A stretch of DNA of 14,088 bases from PFJX01 sp964646585 (GCA_964646585.1 CAZYEY010000239.1:1-14088), one strand, 5' to 3'. Counted from the first letter of the stretch, positions 1 to 7,436 are shown. The notes: generated by a model not told the origin, from the sequence alone. A program made the numbers and translations.

Positions 1-473
1 CGCATGGCGGGCACGGGGCCGTCGCAGTTGTTGAAGCCCCCCCGTACGGAAACCGGCGCGGCGTTGGGCGCCCAGACGGAGATGCGCACGCCAGCCACGC
101 CGTCCCATCGCATGGGCTGGGCGCCCAGGCTGCGCAAGGCCTCCAGCAGCCGGCCCTCGTTGAAGAGATGGATTTCCTGGTCGGAGAGCAGGGGGCCGAA
201 GGCATAGGGATCGATGATCTCGAAACTCTGGCCACCGGCCTCGATGGCCAGCCGCCAGGGACGCATGGGCGCCAGGGCGCCGCGCCACTCGAACAGGCCC
301 CGCTCGTCGATCCTGGTCATTTCGGTGGCGCCCTGGGGCAGAAGCAGGCTGACCTTGGCAGCATCGGGACGGAACACCCGCAGCACCCAACCGGCGGGAT
401 CGGGATGCAGGCCCAGGATGGCGAAGGGATCGTGGTGGCGGGCGGTGAACAGGCGTTCGAGAGCGTCGGACAT
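1..473 (-). CDS. glgB: 1,4-alpha-glucan branching enzyme GlgB, N-terminal part (runs off left edge)
   Basis: GlgB transfers glucan segments to make alpha-1,6 branches in glycogen in the cytoplasm. Only the first ~157 codons are present, read leftward from an ATG at 473-471. The protein opens MSDALERLFTARHHDPFAIL, and further on shows IIDPYAFGPLLSDQEIHLFN (about residues 80-100), the signature of the N1 beta-sandwich module of E. coli-type GlgB. The start of the CBM48 module follows (SVWAPNA, then GGFNNCDGPVPAM) at the window edge. The GH13 catalytic barrel lies outside the window, so catalytic residues cannot be checked. No strong Shine-Dalgarno precedes the ATG, but an N-terminus starting just before HDPF fits the family. 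It is divergent from glgC across a 159-bp gap, which suggests shared control of the glycogen locus. Confidence 0.93.
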   Translation of the reverse strand, partial: MSDALERLFTARHHDPFAILGLHPDPAGWVLRVFRPDAAKVSLLLPQGATEMTRIDERGLFEWRGALAPMRPWRLAIEAGGQSFEIIDPYAFGPLLSDQEIHLFNEGRLLEALRSLGAQPMRWDGVAGVRISVWAPNAAPVSVRGGFNNCDGPVPAM

Positions 474-632
474 GGCGTGGTTCGAGGGAAATCCTGGCGG
501 TTTTATCGGCTTACCCGACTAGCGTACGGGGGCTTGGAGTCATTGGAAGCATGCAATAAGGATACCCTTATCGGCTATCATTTCGGGGAAAGCACCGGAT
601 GAAAAAATCAGACTCGAGCGAAGGGATTTAGC
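474..632. promoter_or_regulatory. Divergent glgB/glgC intergenic region with a near-palindrome
   Basis: This 159-bp gap must hold promoters for both directions. At 556-571 there is a near-perfect palindrome with arms ATAAGG and CCTTAT around a 4-nt centre, a possible operator. TTGGAA at 543-548 and TATCAT at 576-581 resemble sigma70 hexamers, but their spacing is wrong for each other, so I do not assign a promoter. AAGGGA at 621-626 lies 6 nt before the glgC GTG and is a plausible ribosome binding site. Confidence 0.35.
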
Positions 633-1913
633 GTGCAAAAAGAGTATCCGCGTTTCGTCAGCCTGCTGACCAAGAACACGGTCGCCTTGATCCTCGCCGG
701 CGGCCGCGGCAGTCGCCTCAAGCAGCTCACGGACTGGCGCGCCAAGCCGGGTGTGCCTTTTGGCGGCAAGTTCCGCATCATCGACTTCCCCCTCTCCAAT
801 TGCATGAATTCGGGCATCCGCCGCATCGGCGTGATTACCCAATACAAGGCCCACTCCCTCATCAAGCATGTGCAGCGGGGCTGGGGATTCCTGCGCGGCG
901 AGTTCAACGAGTTCGTGGAACTGATGCCCGCCCAGCAGCGGGTGGACGACACCACCTGGTACCGGGGCACCGCCGACGCCGTCTACCAGAACCTGGATAT
1001 CCTGCGGGTATACAAGCCCGAGTACGTGTTGGTGCTGGCCGGCGACCACATCTACAAGATGGACTACGGCGAGATGATCGCCAGTCACGTGCGCAACGAG
1101 GCGGACATGACCGTGGCCTGCCTGGAAGTGCCGGTGAAGGATGCCAGCGCCTTCGGGGTCATGGCCACCAACGACGAGGGCCGCGTGGTGGAGTTCACCG
1201 AGAAGCCGGAGAGCCCCGCGCCCATGCCAGGCAAGCCCGACATGGCCCTGTGTTCCATGGGCATCTACGTGTTCAATGCCGCGTTCCTCTTCGAGCAATT
1301 GGTGCGGGATGCCGACGATTCCCATTCGGAACACGACTTCGGCAAGAACGTCATTCCCCATCTCATCAAGACCGGCTACCGGGTCTATGCCCACAGCTTC
1401 GCCGACAGCTGCGTGCATGGCGATGCCGAGCCCATCTACTGGCGCGATGTGGGGACAGTGGACGCCTATTGGGAAGCCAATCTCGATCTGGCCCGCATCA
1501 CCCCGGAGCTCAATCTGTACGACAAGGACTGGCCCATCTGGACCTACCAGGAACAGCTGCCACCCGCCAAATTCGTTTTCGATGAGGAACACCGCCGGGG
1601 CATGGCCGTGGATTCCATGGTGTCCGGCGGCTGCATCATCAGCGGCGCCACGGTGCGGCGCTCGGTGCTGTTTTCCAATGTCCGGGTCAGGGAAGGCGCC
1701 TACCTGGAAGAAGCGGTGGTGCTGCCAGATGTCTCCATCGGCGAGGGCGCGATCCTCAAGCAGGTGGTCATCGACAAGGGGTGCAAGATCCCGCCGGGCA
1801 TGAGCATCGGCATCAACCGGGCCGAAGACGAGAGACTGTTTCATGTGACCAGCCGGGGCGTGACCCTGGTGACACCGGAAATGCTGGGGCAGACCTTCCA
1901 CCACTTCCGCTGA
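633..1913 (+). CDS. glgC: Glucose-1-phosphate adenylyltransferase (ADP-glucose pyrophosphorylase)
   Basis: GlgC makes ADP-glucose from glucose-1-phosphate and ATP, the committed step of bacterial glycogen synthesis. The 426-residue product is full length for the family. Visible motifs are the nucleotide-binding loop LILAGGRGSRL (19-29), KPGVPFGGKFRIIDFPLSNC with the pyrophosphate-loop region (38-57), GTADAVYQN, LAGDHIYKMDY (metal/nucleotide binding) and FTEKP. A C-terminal left-handed beta-helix (roughly 300-426) normally carries the allosteric and oligomerisation surface. The start is a GTG at 633 with AAGGGA six bases upstream; no better in-frame start is seen. It is divergent from glgB and leads the rightward glucan gene set. 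Allosteric effectors cannot be read from the sequence. Confidence 0.96.
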   Translation: MQKEYPRFVSLLTKNTVALILAGGRGSRLKQLTDWRAKPGVPFGGKFRIIDFPLSNCMNSGIRRIGVITQYKAHSLIKHVQRGWGFLRGEFNEFVELMPAQQRVDDTTWYRGTADAVYQNLDILRVYKPEYVLVLAGDHIYKMDYGEMIASHVRNEADMTVACLEVPVKDASAFGVMATNDEGRVVEFTEKPESPAPMPGKPDMALCSMGIYVFNAAFLFEQLVRDADDSHSEHDFGKNVIPHLIKTGYRVYAHSFADSCVHGDAEPIYWRDVGTVDAYWEANLDLARITPELNLYDKDWPIWTYQEQLPPAKFVFDEEHRRGMAVDSMVSGGCIISGATVRRSVLFSNVRVREGAYLEEAVVLPDVSIGEGAILKQVVIDKGCKIPPGMSIGINRAEDERLFHVTSRGVTLVTPEMLGQTFHHFR

Positions 1914-1939
1914 AGGGGTAGTCGCGGGGCGGTACGCGG

Positions 1940-1945
1940 TAGAAT
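1940..1945 (+). promoter_or_regulatory. Possible -10 element before the first GH57 gene
   Basis: TAGAAT in the context GGTAGAATCC sits 29 bp before the GH57 ATG, in the 61-bp gap after glgC. No matching -35 hexamer is present at 17 bp spacing. The flanking GGCGGT (1929-1934) and ACCGCC (1949-1954) can also pair into a small hairpin, so this is weak evidence for a separate transcript. Confidence 0.25.
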
Positions 1946-1974
1946 CCGGACCGCCATCCGAACCCCGCTTCCCC

Positions 1975-3633
1975 ATGCTCCACCTCGTACTCTGCTGGCA
2001 TTTCCACCAACCCGACTACCGCGACGCCGACGGCCGCTACCAGCTGCCTTGGACCTACCTTCACGCGGCCAAGGATTACGCCGACATGGCTTCCCATCTG
2101 GAGGCCGCGCCCAATCTGGCCTGCGTCGTCAACTTCGTTCCCACGCTGACGGCCCAATTGCTGGATTACGCCGACCAGTTCGCCACCGGCGACCTGCGCG
2201 ATCCACTCCTGGCCCGGTTGATCGATCCGCGCCTCGATGCGCTGGCGCCCGCGGCGAAGCGCCAGCTCGTGGAGCAATGCTTTAAGGTCAACCCCCCTAC
2301 CATGCTGGATCCTTTTCCCGCTTACAAGCGGCTCTACACTCTGTGGAAGACCGTGGAGGAAAGCGGCGAGCCGGGACTGGCCTATCTCTCCGGCCAATAT
2401 CTGGCCGATCTGGTGACCTGGTACCACCTGGCCTGGACTGGCGAGACCGTGCGCCGGGCACGGCCGGACCTGCTGGCGCTGATGGAAAAGGGGGAAGCCT
2501 ACACCCTGGCCGATCGGCGCGCCCTGTTCGAGCTCTACGGCCAGGTCATCACCGACCTGCTGCCCCGCTACCGGCGCATGGCCGAGCGGGGCCAGATCGA
2601 GCTGTCGTCCACTCCCCACAGCCATCCCATCCTGCCCCTGCTGCTGGATTTCGGGGCCGCACGGGAAGCGAGGCCCGAGCTGCCGGTGCCCGCCGCACCG
2701 GCCTACCCGGGGGGCGCCGAGCGGGCCCGGGTCCACGTGGACGCGGCCCTGGCCGACCACGCGGCCCATTTCGGCCAGCCTCCCAAGGGCTTCTGGCCTG
2801 CCGAGGGCGGTGTCTCCGAGGCAGGCATCCGCCTGCTCTCCGGCGCCGGGGCCAAATGGGCCGCCAGTGGCGAGGGCGTGCTGCGTCACAGCCTGGCCGC
2901 CGCTCGGCGAGACCTGAGCCACAAGGCGGAATGGTCCACCACCCCCTATCGGCTGCCGGGCACCGATACCGCCCTGTTTTTCCGTGACGACCATCTCTCG
3001 GATCTCATCGGCTTTGAATACAAGGGCTGGTTCGGCGCCGACGCGGTGCGCCATTTCCTCCACGCCCTGGATGAGGTCCGCCGCCATGCCACCAGCACCC
3101 ACCCGGTGGTCAGTGTCATTCTGGATGGCGAGAATGCCTGGGAGTACTACCCCTATAACGGCTTCTTCTTCCTCTCCGAGCTTTACGCCGGGTTGCTGGC
3201 CGCGCCCAATATCCGCACCACCACCTTCAGCGACTACCTGGAAATGTTCCCGGAGTCCCCCAGGCCCCTGTCACGCCTGGTGGCTGGAAGCTGGGTCTAC
3301 GGCGACTTTGCCACCTGGATGGGAGACGCGGCCAAGAACCGGGGCTGGGACTGGCTGGTGGCGGCGAAGCAGGCTTACGACGCAGCCCCCGCCGACCGAC
3401 GCGCGGCGGCCGAGCCCCTGCTGCGCTCCTGCGAAAGTTCCGACTGGTTCTGGTGGTTCGGCGATTACAACCCGGCTGAGGCGGTGGAAAGTTTCGACCG
3501 GGTCTATCGGCAAAAGCTGAAGCGCCTCTATGAGACCCTGGACGCCTCCCCTCCGGCCTACCTGGACCAACCCCTCTGCCACGGCGGCGGCGGCATGGAA
3601 GCGGGCGGTGTCATGCGGCGAGGCGTGGCCTGA
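1975..3633 (+). CDS. Glycoside hydrolase family 57 protein (alpha-amylase/amylopullulanase-like)
   Basis: This is a 552-residue GH57 enzyme predicted to act by the retaining mechanism on alpha-glucan. The five family regions can be seen: WHFHQPDYRD near the N-terminus (8-17); IELSSTPHSHPILPLL (208-223); the nucleophile region GFWPAEGGVSEAG with E277; the acid/base region FFRDDHLSDLIGFEY with D338/D339; and VSVILDGENAWEYYPYNGFF (379-398). No signal peptide is seen, so it should be cytoplasmic. The ATG at 1975 starts immediately before the conserved HQP segment, so little N-terminal extension is possible. There is no clear ribosome binding site. It lies between glgC and the HPP gene, whose ATG begins 2 bp after this stop. 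The exact substrate and product are not predictable; glycogen debranching, hydrolysis or transfer are all possible. Confidence 0.9.
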   Translation: MLHLVLCWHFHQPDYRDADGRYQLPWTYLHAAKDYADMASHLEAAPNLACVVNFVPTLTAQLLDYADQFATGDLRDPLLARLIDPRLDALAPAAKRQLVEQCFKVNPPTMLDPFPAYKRLYTLWKTVEESGEPGLAYLSGQYLADLVTWYHLAWTGETVRRARPDLLALMEKGEAYTLADRRALFELYGQVITDLLPRYRRMAERGQIELSSTPHSHPILPLLLDFGAAREARPELPVPAAPAYPGGAERARVHVDAALADHAAHFGQPPKGFWPAEGGVSEAGIRLLSGAGAKWAASGEGVLRHSLAAARRDLSHKAEWSTTPYRLPGTDTALFFRDDHLSDLIGFEYKGWFGADAVRHFLHALDEVRRHATSTHPVVSVILDGENAWEYYPYNGFFFLSELYAGLLAAPNIRTTTFSDYLEMFPESPRPLSRLVAGSWVYGDFATWMGDAAKNRGWDWLVAAKQAYDAAPADRRAAAEPLLRSCESSDWFWWFGDYNPAEAVESFDRVYRQKLKRLYETLDASPPAYLDQPLCHGGGGMEAGGVMRRGVA

Positions 3634-3634
3634 G

Positions 3635-4333
3635 ATGAACACCGGTCTGCTGCACCGCCTCTTTCCGCCCCAGGCGCCCATGTCCTGGCAGGAACTGCTG
3701 TGGAGCGCGGCTGCGGCCGGCATTGCCATTGGCCTCAACGCCTGGATCAGCCACCTCATCGTGCCGGTGGAATACCGGGTTTACCTGGCCGCATCCCTGG
3801 GGGCCTCCACCATTCTCGCCCTGGTGATCTACCACAGTCCCTTGTCCCAGCCCTGGGCCATCGTCGGCGGTCACCTGGCCGGCGCCCTGTCCGGTCTGCT
3901 GGCTGCGGCGCTGATTCCCGACGTGGTCCTGGCCTGCCTGCTTGCCATGGTGCTTACCGTGCTGCTCCAGGTGATGGGCCGCTGCCTGCATGCCCCCGGC
4001 GGCGGCACCGCCCTGCTGCCCATCCTGGCGGGTTCGGTCATCCAGTCGGCGGGGTTCGGTTTCCTGGCGGTGGTCCTGGTCAACACCCTGGTGTTGGTGG
4101 CCGTCGCCCTGGTGTTCAACAACCTCTTGCCCGGCCGCCGCTATCCCCTGGCCTTCGCGCCCAAGCCAATGACCCCGGTCCAGCCCGTGTTCCGGGAAGA
4201 GGATTTACTGTCCGCCCTGCGTTCCATGGAAGGCTACATCGATGTTTCGCCAGAAGACCTGGAGCGCATCTACGAGTACGCCCGCGACCACCTGCGCCAG
4301 CATTGGGATGGAGTCCAGGCCGGGAAAACATGA
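3635..4333 (+). CDS. HPP-family integral membrane protein
   Basis: A 232-residue hydrophobic protein with about five membrane segments (roughly 19-36, 48-66, 74-94, 97-114 and 137-160) and a soluble C-terminal tail of ~70 residues. The segments LAASLGASTILALVIYHSPL and QPWAIVGGH, then HAPGGGTALLPIL at 119-131, match the HPP family. In that family the last motif is usually HPPGGATAL, so here the second residue is Ala, not Pro. The tail (EEDLLSALRSMEGYIDVSPE) resembles the linker that follows the membrane part in proteobacterial HPP proteins. I start it at ATG 3635, 2 bp after the GH57 stop; an open frame extends upstream to 3530 but overlaps GH57. Plant HPP members have been linked to nitrite transport; the substrate here is unknown. 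Why it sits between two glucan enzymes is unclear. Confidence 0.8.
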   Translation: MNTGLLHRLFPPQAPMSWQELLWSAAAAGIAIGLNAWISHLIVPVEYRVYLAASLGASTILALVIYHSPLSQPWAIVGGHLAGALSGLLAAALIPDVVLACLLAMVLTVLLQVMGRCLHAPGGGTALLPILAGSVIQSAGFGFLAVVLVNTLVLVAVALVFNNLLPGRRYPLAFAPKPMTPVQPVFREEDLLSALRSMEGYIDVSPEDLERIYEYARDHLRQHWDGVQAGKT

Positions 4334-4381
4334 TTTCGCCCCGTCGGAGACGGCCAGGGGCACCACGACCACGAGGTTCAA

Positions 4382-6406
4382 GTGAGTAAAACCGTATCCC
4401 TGCTCCTGGGCGTCCACGCCCACCAGCCCGTCGGCAACTTCCCGGAAGTCATGGAGGACGCCCACCAGCGCTGCTACAAGCCCTTCCTGGAAACCGTGCA
4501 CGAATACCCGGCATTCCGTTTCGCCCTGCATTCCTCCGGCTGGCTGCTGGAATGGCTCATGACCCACAAGCCCGAGGACATGAAGCTGCTGCGGGAAATG
4601 GCGGATCGGGGCCAGGTGGAGTTCTTCGGTGCCGGCGACATGGAGCCGGTGCTGGCGGTGATCCCCTATCGTGACCGCATGAGCCAGCTCGCCGCCATGT
4701 CCGACCGGCTGGAGCAGTACTTCCTGCAACGTCCTCAGGGTGCCTGGCTCACCGAGCGGGTCTGGGAGGCCACCGTGGTGCCGGCCCTGGCCGATTCCGG
4801 CATCCGCTACGTGATGGTGGACGACTACCACTTCCTGTGTGCCGGTACCGGGCGGGATAAGCTCAATGGCTACCACACCACCGAGGAGGACGGTCGCCGC
4901 CTGGACCTGTTCCCCATCTCCGAGGCCCTGCGCTACCGCCTGCCTTTCGCTCCGGCGCACGAGGCGGTGGCTTACATCGAATCCCTGGCCGACGAGACCG
5001 GCCATGCCGCCGCCATCTATTTCGACGACATCGAGAAGTTCGGCATCTGGCCCGAGACCTACCACTGGGTCTATGAGCGCCGCTGGCTCAGGGATTTCAT
5101 CGAGGGGGTGCTCGCTTCCCGCGTGATCCGCAGCGCCCACTTCCACGACTACCACCGGGAAGCGCCCTCCCGGGGCGTGGTCTACCTGCCCACCGTCTCC
5201 TACAGCGAGATGAGCGAATGGACCCTGCCTGCGCCCGCCGCCCGCCGCTATGCCGAACTAATCCACGCCGCCCAGCACGAGGGCGTGCTGGAGCGGGACC
5301 GCCCCTTCATCCGGGGCGGCATCTGGAAGAACTTCCTCACCCGCTACCCGGAGGCCAACTGGGCCCACAAGCGCATGCTGGGCCTGTCCGCAAGGCTCGC
5401 CGCCCTGCCGGAGGCCCTGGTGCGCCAGGATCTGGTGGAACTGCTGCATGAGGCCCAGGCCAACGACGCCTACTGGCATGGCCTGTTCGGCGGTATCTAC
5501 CTGCCCCACCTGCGCCGCGCCATCTGGCACGCCATAATCCAGCTGGAGCAGCGCCTGGACGCCCTGCAAACCCGGCCCGCCAGCGCCAGCGGCGACCTGG
5601 ACCTGGACGGCATCGACGAGGTGTTCATGAGCAGCCTGGCCCTCCAGGCAGTGCTGAAGCCGGACAAGGACGCGGCCCTCATCGAGCTGTCCAGCTATCC
5701 CCTGGCCCAGAACTTCGGCGACACCCTCAGGCGCTACGAGGAGCACTACCACCACAAGGCCGCCAGCGGCCAGGCCAGGGAACACGAGGGCGAGGGCATC
5801 GCCTCGGCCCATGACGTGGTGCGCTTCAAGCACGAGATCAAGCCCGAGGACCTGGTCCCCGACACCCGCAGCCGGGGCCTGTTCGTGGAATCCTGGACCG
5901 ACTACGAGGCCAAGCGGCCGGTGGAATATGCCAGCAGCGTGGTCCAGGGCGGTGCCGTGCTGTGCATGGGCCAGGCCGGCGAGACCCGGGTGGCCAAGAT
6001 CTACATGGTGAAGGACAACCGGGTCAGCGTCGCCCTCAAGGCCGTGGGCCGGGGCCGCCTGTCCAGCCGCCTGAACCTGGCCATGCCCTGCTGCGACGGT
6101 CCGGCGGGCCGCTATGTGGTCGATGGCGAGGATGGCAAGCCCTTCGTCCCCGGCGGCTTCGGCCAGACCTTCACCTGGACCGGCCTCAAGGCACTCGCCC
6201 TGGAAGACCACTACCTGGGCGGCGCCATCCGGCTGACCAGCAACCTGCCGGCCCGCATCAAGGCCCGGCCCCACATGACCGTGTCCCAGTCGGAAGCCGG
6301 TTTCGAGAAGATCATGCAGGCGGCGGAACTCACCTTCACCTGGGAAGTGGAAGGCCCCACCGAGATCCAGGTGGACCTGGAAGTCGTGCCCATCAAGGTC
6401 GGCTGA
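4382..6406 (+). CDS. GH57 4-alpha-glucanotransferase / alpha-amylase
   Basis: A 674-residue GH57 protein of the Thermococcus 4-alpha-glucanotransferase/Pyrococcus AmyA type, which disproportionates or cleaves maltodextrins. Visible features are HAHQPVGNF (12-20), FGAGDMEPVLAVIP (82-95), the nucleophile motif GAWLTERVWE with E125, VMVDDYHF (144-151) and the acid/base motif YFDDIEKFGIWPETY with D215/D216. After about residue 300 comes the long beta-rich C-terminal part (DUF1925/DUF1926-like). Its length is close to the archaeal enzymes (~655-660). The start is a GTG at 4382 with GAGG at 4373-4376, five bases upstream. There is no signal peptide. Together with the first GH57 protein it could replace the usual GH13 glycogen-degrading enzymes, an inference from context only. 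Confidence 0.92.
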   Translation: MSKTVSLLLGVHAHQPVGNFPEVMEDAHQRCYKPFLETVHEYPAFRFALHSSGWLLEWLMTHKPEDMKLLREMADRGQVEFFGAGDMEPVLAVIPYRDRMSQLAAMSDRLEQYFLQRPQGAWLTERVWEATVVPALADSGIRYVMVDDYHFLCAGTGRDKLNGYHTTEEDGRRLDLFPISEALRYRLPFAPAHEAVAYIESLADETGHAAAIYFDDIEKFGIWPETYHWVYERRWLRDFIEGVLASRVIRSAHFHDYHREAPSRGVVYLPTVSYSEMSEWTLPAPAARRYAELIHAAQHEGVLERDRPFIRGGIWKNFLTRYPEANWAHKRMLGLSARLAALPEALVRQDLVELLHEAQANDAYWHGLFGGIYLPHLRRAIWHAIIQLEQRLDALQTRPASASGDLDLDGIDEVFMSSLALQAVLKPDKDAALIELSSYPLAQNFGDTLRRYEEHYHHKAASGQAREHEGEGIASAHDVVRFKHEIKPEDLVPDTRSRGLFVESWTDYEAKRPVEYASSVVQGGAVLCMGQAGETRVAKIYMVKDNRVSVALKAVGRGRLSSRLNLAMPCCDGPAGRYVVDGEDGKPFVPGGFGQTFTWTGLKALALEDHYLGGAIRLTSNLPARIKARPHMTVSQSEAGFEKIMQAAELTFTWEVEGPTEIQVDLEVVPIKVG

Positions 6407-6437
6407 TAGACTGCAAGGTTTCGATCTGGAGACGGCA

Positions 6438-6929
6438 ATGAGCGATCAAGTCATCCGGGCCGGCAAGGTGGTCTACATCACCTATTCCGTGCTCGACGAA
6501 CACGGCAACATCTTCGGCCAGCAGGACATGCCCACCGGCTACGTCCAGGGTGGCAACAGCGGCCTTTTCGCCTCCGTGGAACGGGCCCTGGAAGGCAAAA
6601 TGGAAGGCGACCAGGTGGAAGCCCGGGTGCCCCCGGAGGAGGCCTTCGGCGATCCGGACCCCAACCTCGTCATCACCGAAGACCTGGAGAACCTGCCCCC
6701 CATGCTGCGTAGCATCGGCGCTCAGGCGGAAATGCAGAACGACGCCGGCGACATCCTCACCTTCCGGGTGGTGGAGATCAGGGACGGCAAGGCCACCCTG
6801 GACGCCAACAACCCCCTTGCCGGCAAGCCCTGCGTGGTGGCCGCCACGGTGGTGTCGATCCGCGACGCCACGGCGGAGGAGATGCGCAACGGCTTTCCGC
6901 TGGAGCAGGGGGCGCCGAGGATGCACTGA
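6438..6929 (+). CDS. SlyD-like FKBP-type peptidyl-prolyl cis-trans isomerase
   Basis: A 163-residue cytoplasmic prolyl isomerase/chaperone. The FKBP core is interrupted by the insert-in-flap chaperone domain as in SlyD: GKVVYITYSVLDEHGNIF at the N-terminus, then LFASVERALEGKMEGDQVEA, the PPEEAFGDPDPNLV segment, the insert, and the closing motif LDANNPLAGKPC (canonical form DxNHPLAGK, here Asn in place of His). The C-terminal His/Cys-rich metal-binding tail of E. coli SlyD is absent; the protein ends shortly after EEMRNGFPLEQ. ATG 6438 has a good GGAG at 6428-6431. It follows the GH57 stop by 31 bp in the same direction, so co-transcription is plausible, but nothing ties it functionally to glucan metabolism. 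It is the last clear gene before the noncoding region. Confidence 0.9.
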   Translation: MSDQVIRAGKVVYITYSVLDEHGNIFGQQDMPTGYVQGGNSGLFASVERALEGKMEGDQVEARVPPEEAFGDPDPNLVITEDLENLPPMLRSIGAQAEMQNDAGDILTFRVVEIRDGKATLDANNPLAGKPCVVAATVVSIRDATAEEMRNGFPLEQGAPRMH

Positions 6930-7053
6930 ACGGCACTTCAACCTGGTTCTCTCCCGGTGGGGCGATTGGGTTTTGCCGGTTGAACCTAACCGCGATCGAT
7001 GTGCTTCGGGTAACGCAACATCAGCGTCCTTACAAGCGGTATTGGAGCGTGTT

Positions 7054-7074
7054 CATGCCGTAGTGATCGGCATG
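7054..7074. repeat. Perfect 7-bp hairpin with 7-nt loop
   Basis: CATGCCG and CGGCATG pair perfectly around the loop TAGTGAT. There is no following T-tract, so it is not a standard intrinsic terminator. It could be a binding site or an RNA hairpin within the noncoding region. Confidence 0.5.
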
Positions 7075-7311
7075 GGGCCGTTGCTAATGGGCTCTTCCGG
7101 TTTGTTTGGCGGCCTGCTGAGCGGATAGAATGATCATTTATGCGGGCTGTCCAGCAGAGTCGCACCCATTGCGGGTTTGAAAGTCATGGATTGCCGCAGC
7201 GGTCCCGCTGGACTTTTGTAGCCATGCATCGTCCGATCGATAGGGTACGAGGCGGTCTGTTTTGGTTTGAATCGTTGGAAAGGAGGGGCGGAGTATTGGG
7301 ATGAGTCGTTG

Positions 7312-7337
7312 AAATACCGTGTATTTAACGGCTTTTT
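7312..7337 (+). terminator. Weak terminator-like palindrome before the tRNA-like sequence
   Basis: AAATAC (7312-7317) and GTATTT (7321-7326) form a perfect palindrome with a 3-nt loop. An alternative hairpin pairs CCGT (7317-7320) with ACGG (7328-7331) and is followed by five Ts (7333-7337). The stems are short and mutually exclusive, so termination is uncertain. The site could equally be an integrase arm or core site beside the tRNA remnant. Confidence 0.25.
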
Positions 7338-7338
7338 C

Positions 7339-7409
7339 TGGGGCGCCCGACACCGGGTTCCCGCATGGGGTGTAGAGGGCCGGAAGTTCGAATCTTCTCG
7401 CCCCGACCA
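7339..7409 (+). pseudogene. Degenerate tRNA-Pro(GGG)-like sequence, possible att scar
   Basis: The 3' two-thirds is a clean tRNA-Pro(GGG). The anticodon loop ATGGGGT is at 7365-7371 (anticodon GGG) and the 3' anticodon strand GTAGA and variable GGGCC follow. The T arm is GGAAG-TTCGAAT-CTTCT (7382-7398), then acceptor strand CGCCCCG, discriminator A and CCA (7407-7409). TGGGGCG at 7339-7345 can pair with the acceptor strand (one T-G wobble). The part between is wrong: no T8, a 4-bp hairpin CCCG-ACAC-CGGG with a 4-nt loop in place of the D arm, and CCCGC as the 5' anticodon strand, giving two mismatches. Total length is 71 nt including CCA, several bases short. It is probably not a working tRNA. 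It fits either a 3' tRNA copy left by a tyrosine integrase or a decayed gene. Confidence 0.65.
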
Positions 7410-7436
7410 ACTTTACCTCTCCCACTTCCGCGGCGA

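Larger units (their letters stand above)
6930..7338. other. Region without a convincing gene between slyD-like gene and tRNA remnant
   Basis: About 400 bp with less GC and more mixed base use than the flanking genes. Open frames crossing it on either strand show no recognisable motifs and read like shadows or tRNA antisense. It holds a 7-bp inverted repeat TTCAACC/GGTTGAA (6937-6943 and 6978-6984, 34-nt loop), a strong hairpin at 7054-7074 and a repeat GTCCAGC/GCTGGAC (7149-7155 and 7207-7213). No T-run follows the first two, so none is a clear terminator. It may be a remnant of an element that once integrated next to the tRNA-like sequence. Confidence 0.5.

Noticed and set aside
540..1976. 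Long leftward open frame of 478 codons opposite glgC
   Set aside because: It is the antisense shadow of glgC in GC-rich DNA; composition is His/Val/Gly-rich with no family motif, while the forward strand is clearly GlgC.
1813..3102. Long leftward open frame of 429 codons opposite the first GH57 gene
   Set aside because: Antisense shadow of a gene with all GH57 motifs; no domain-like features.
7339..7409. Acceptor piece of a permuted two-piece tmRNA
   Set aside because: In permuted genes the CCA-bearing piece is followed by the 5' coding piece with a GATTCTGGATTCGAC-type start; here surE follows at once, and the GGG anticodon loop points to tRNA-Pro.
7339..7409. Functional tRNA-Pro(GGG)
   Set aside because: No D arm with GG, no T8, two mismatches in the anticodon stem and a shortened 5' half make normal function unlikely.
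7138..7425. 95-residue leftward open frame starting in the tRNA-like region
   Set aside because: Its N-terminus is the antisense reading of the tRNA-like sequence, a well-known source of spurious proteins, and the rest has no recognisable motif.
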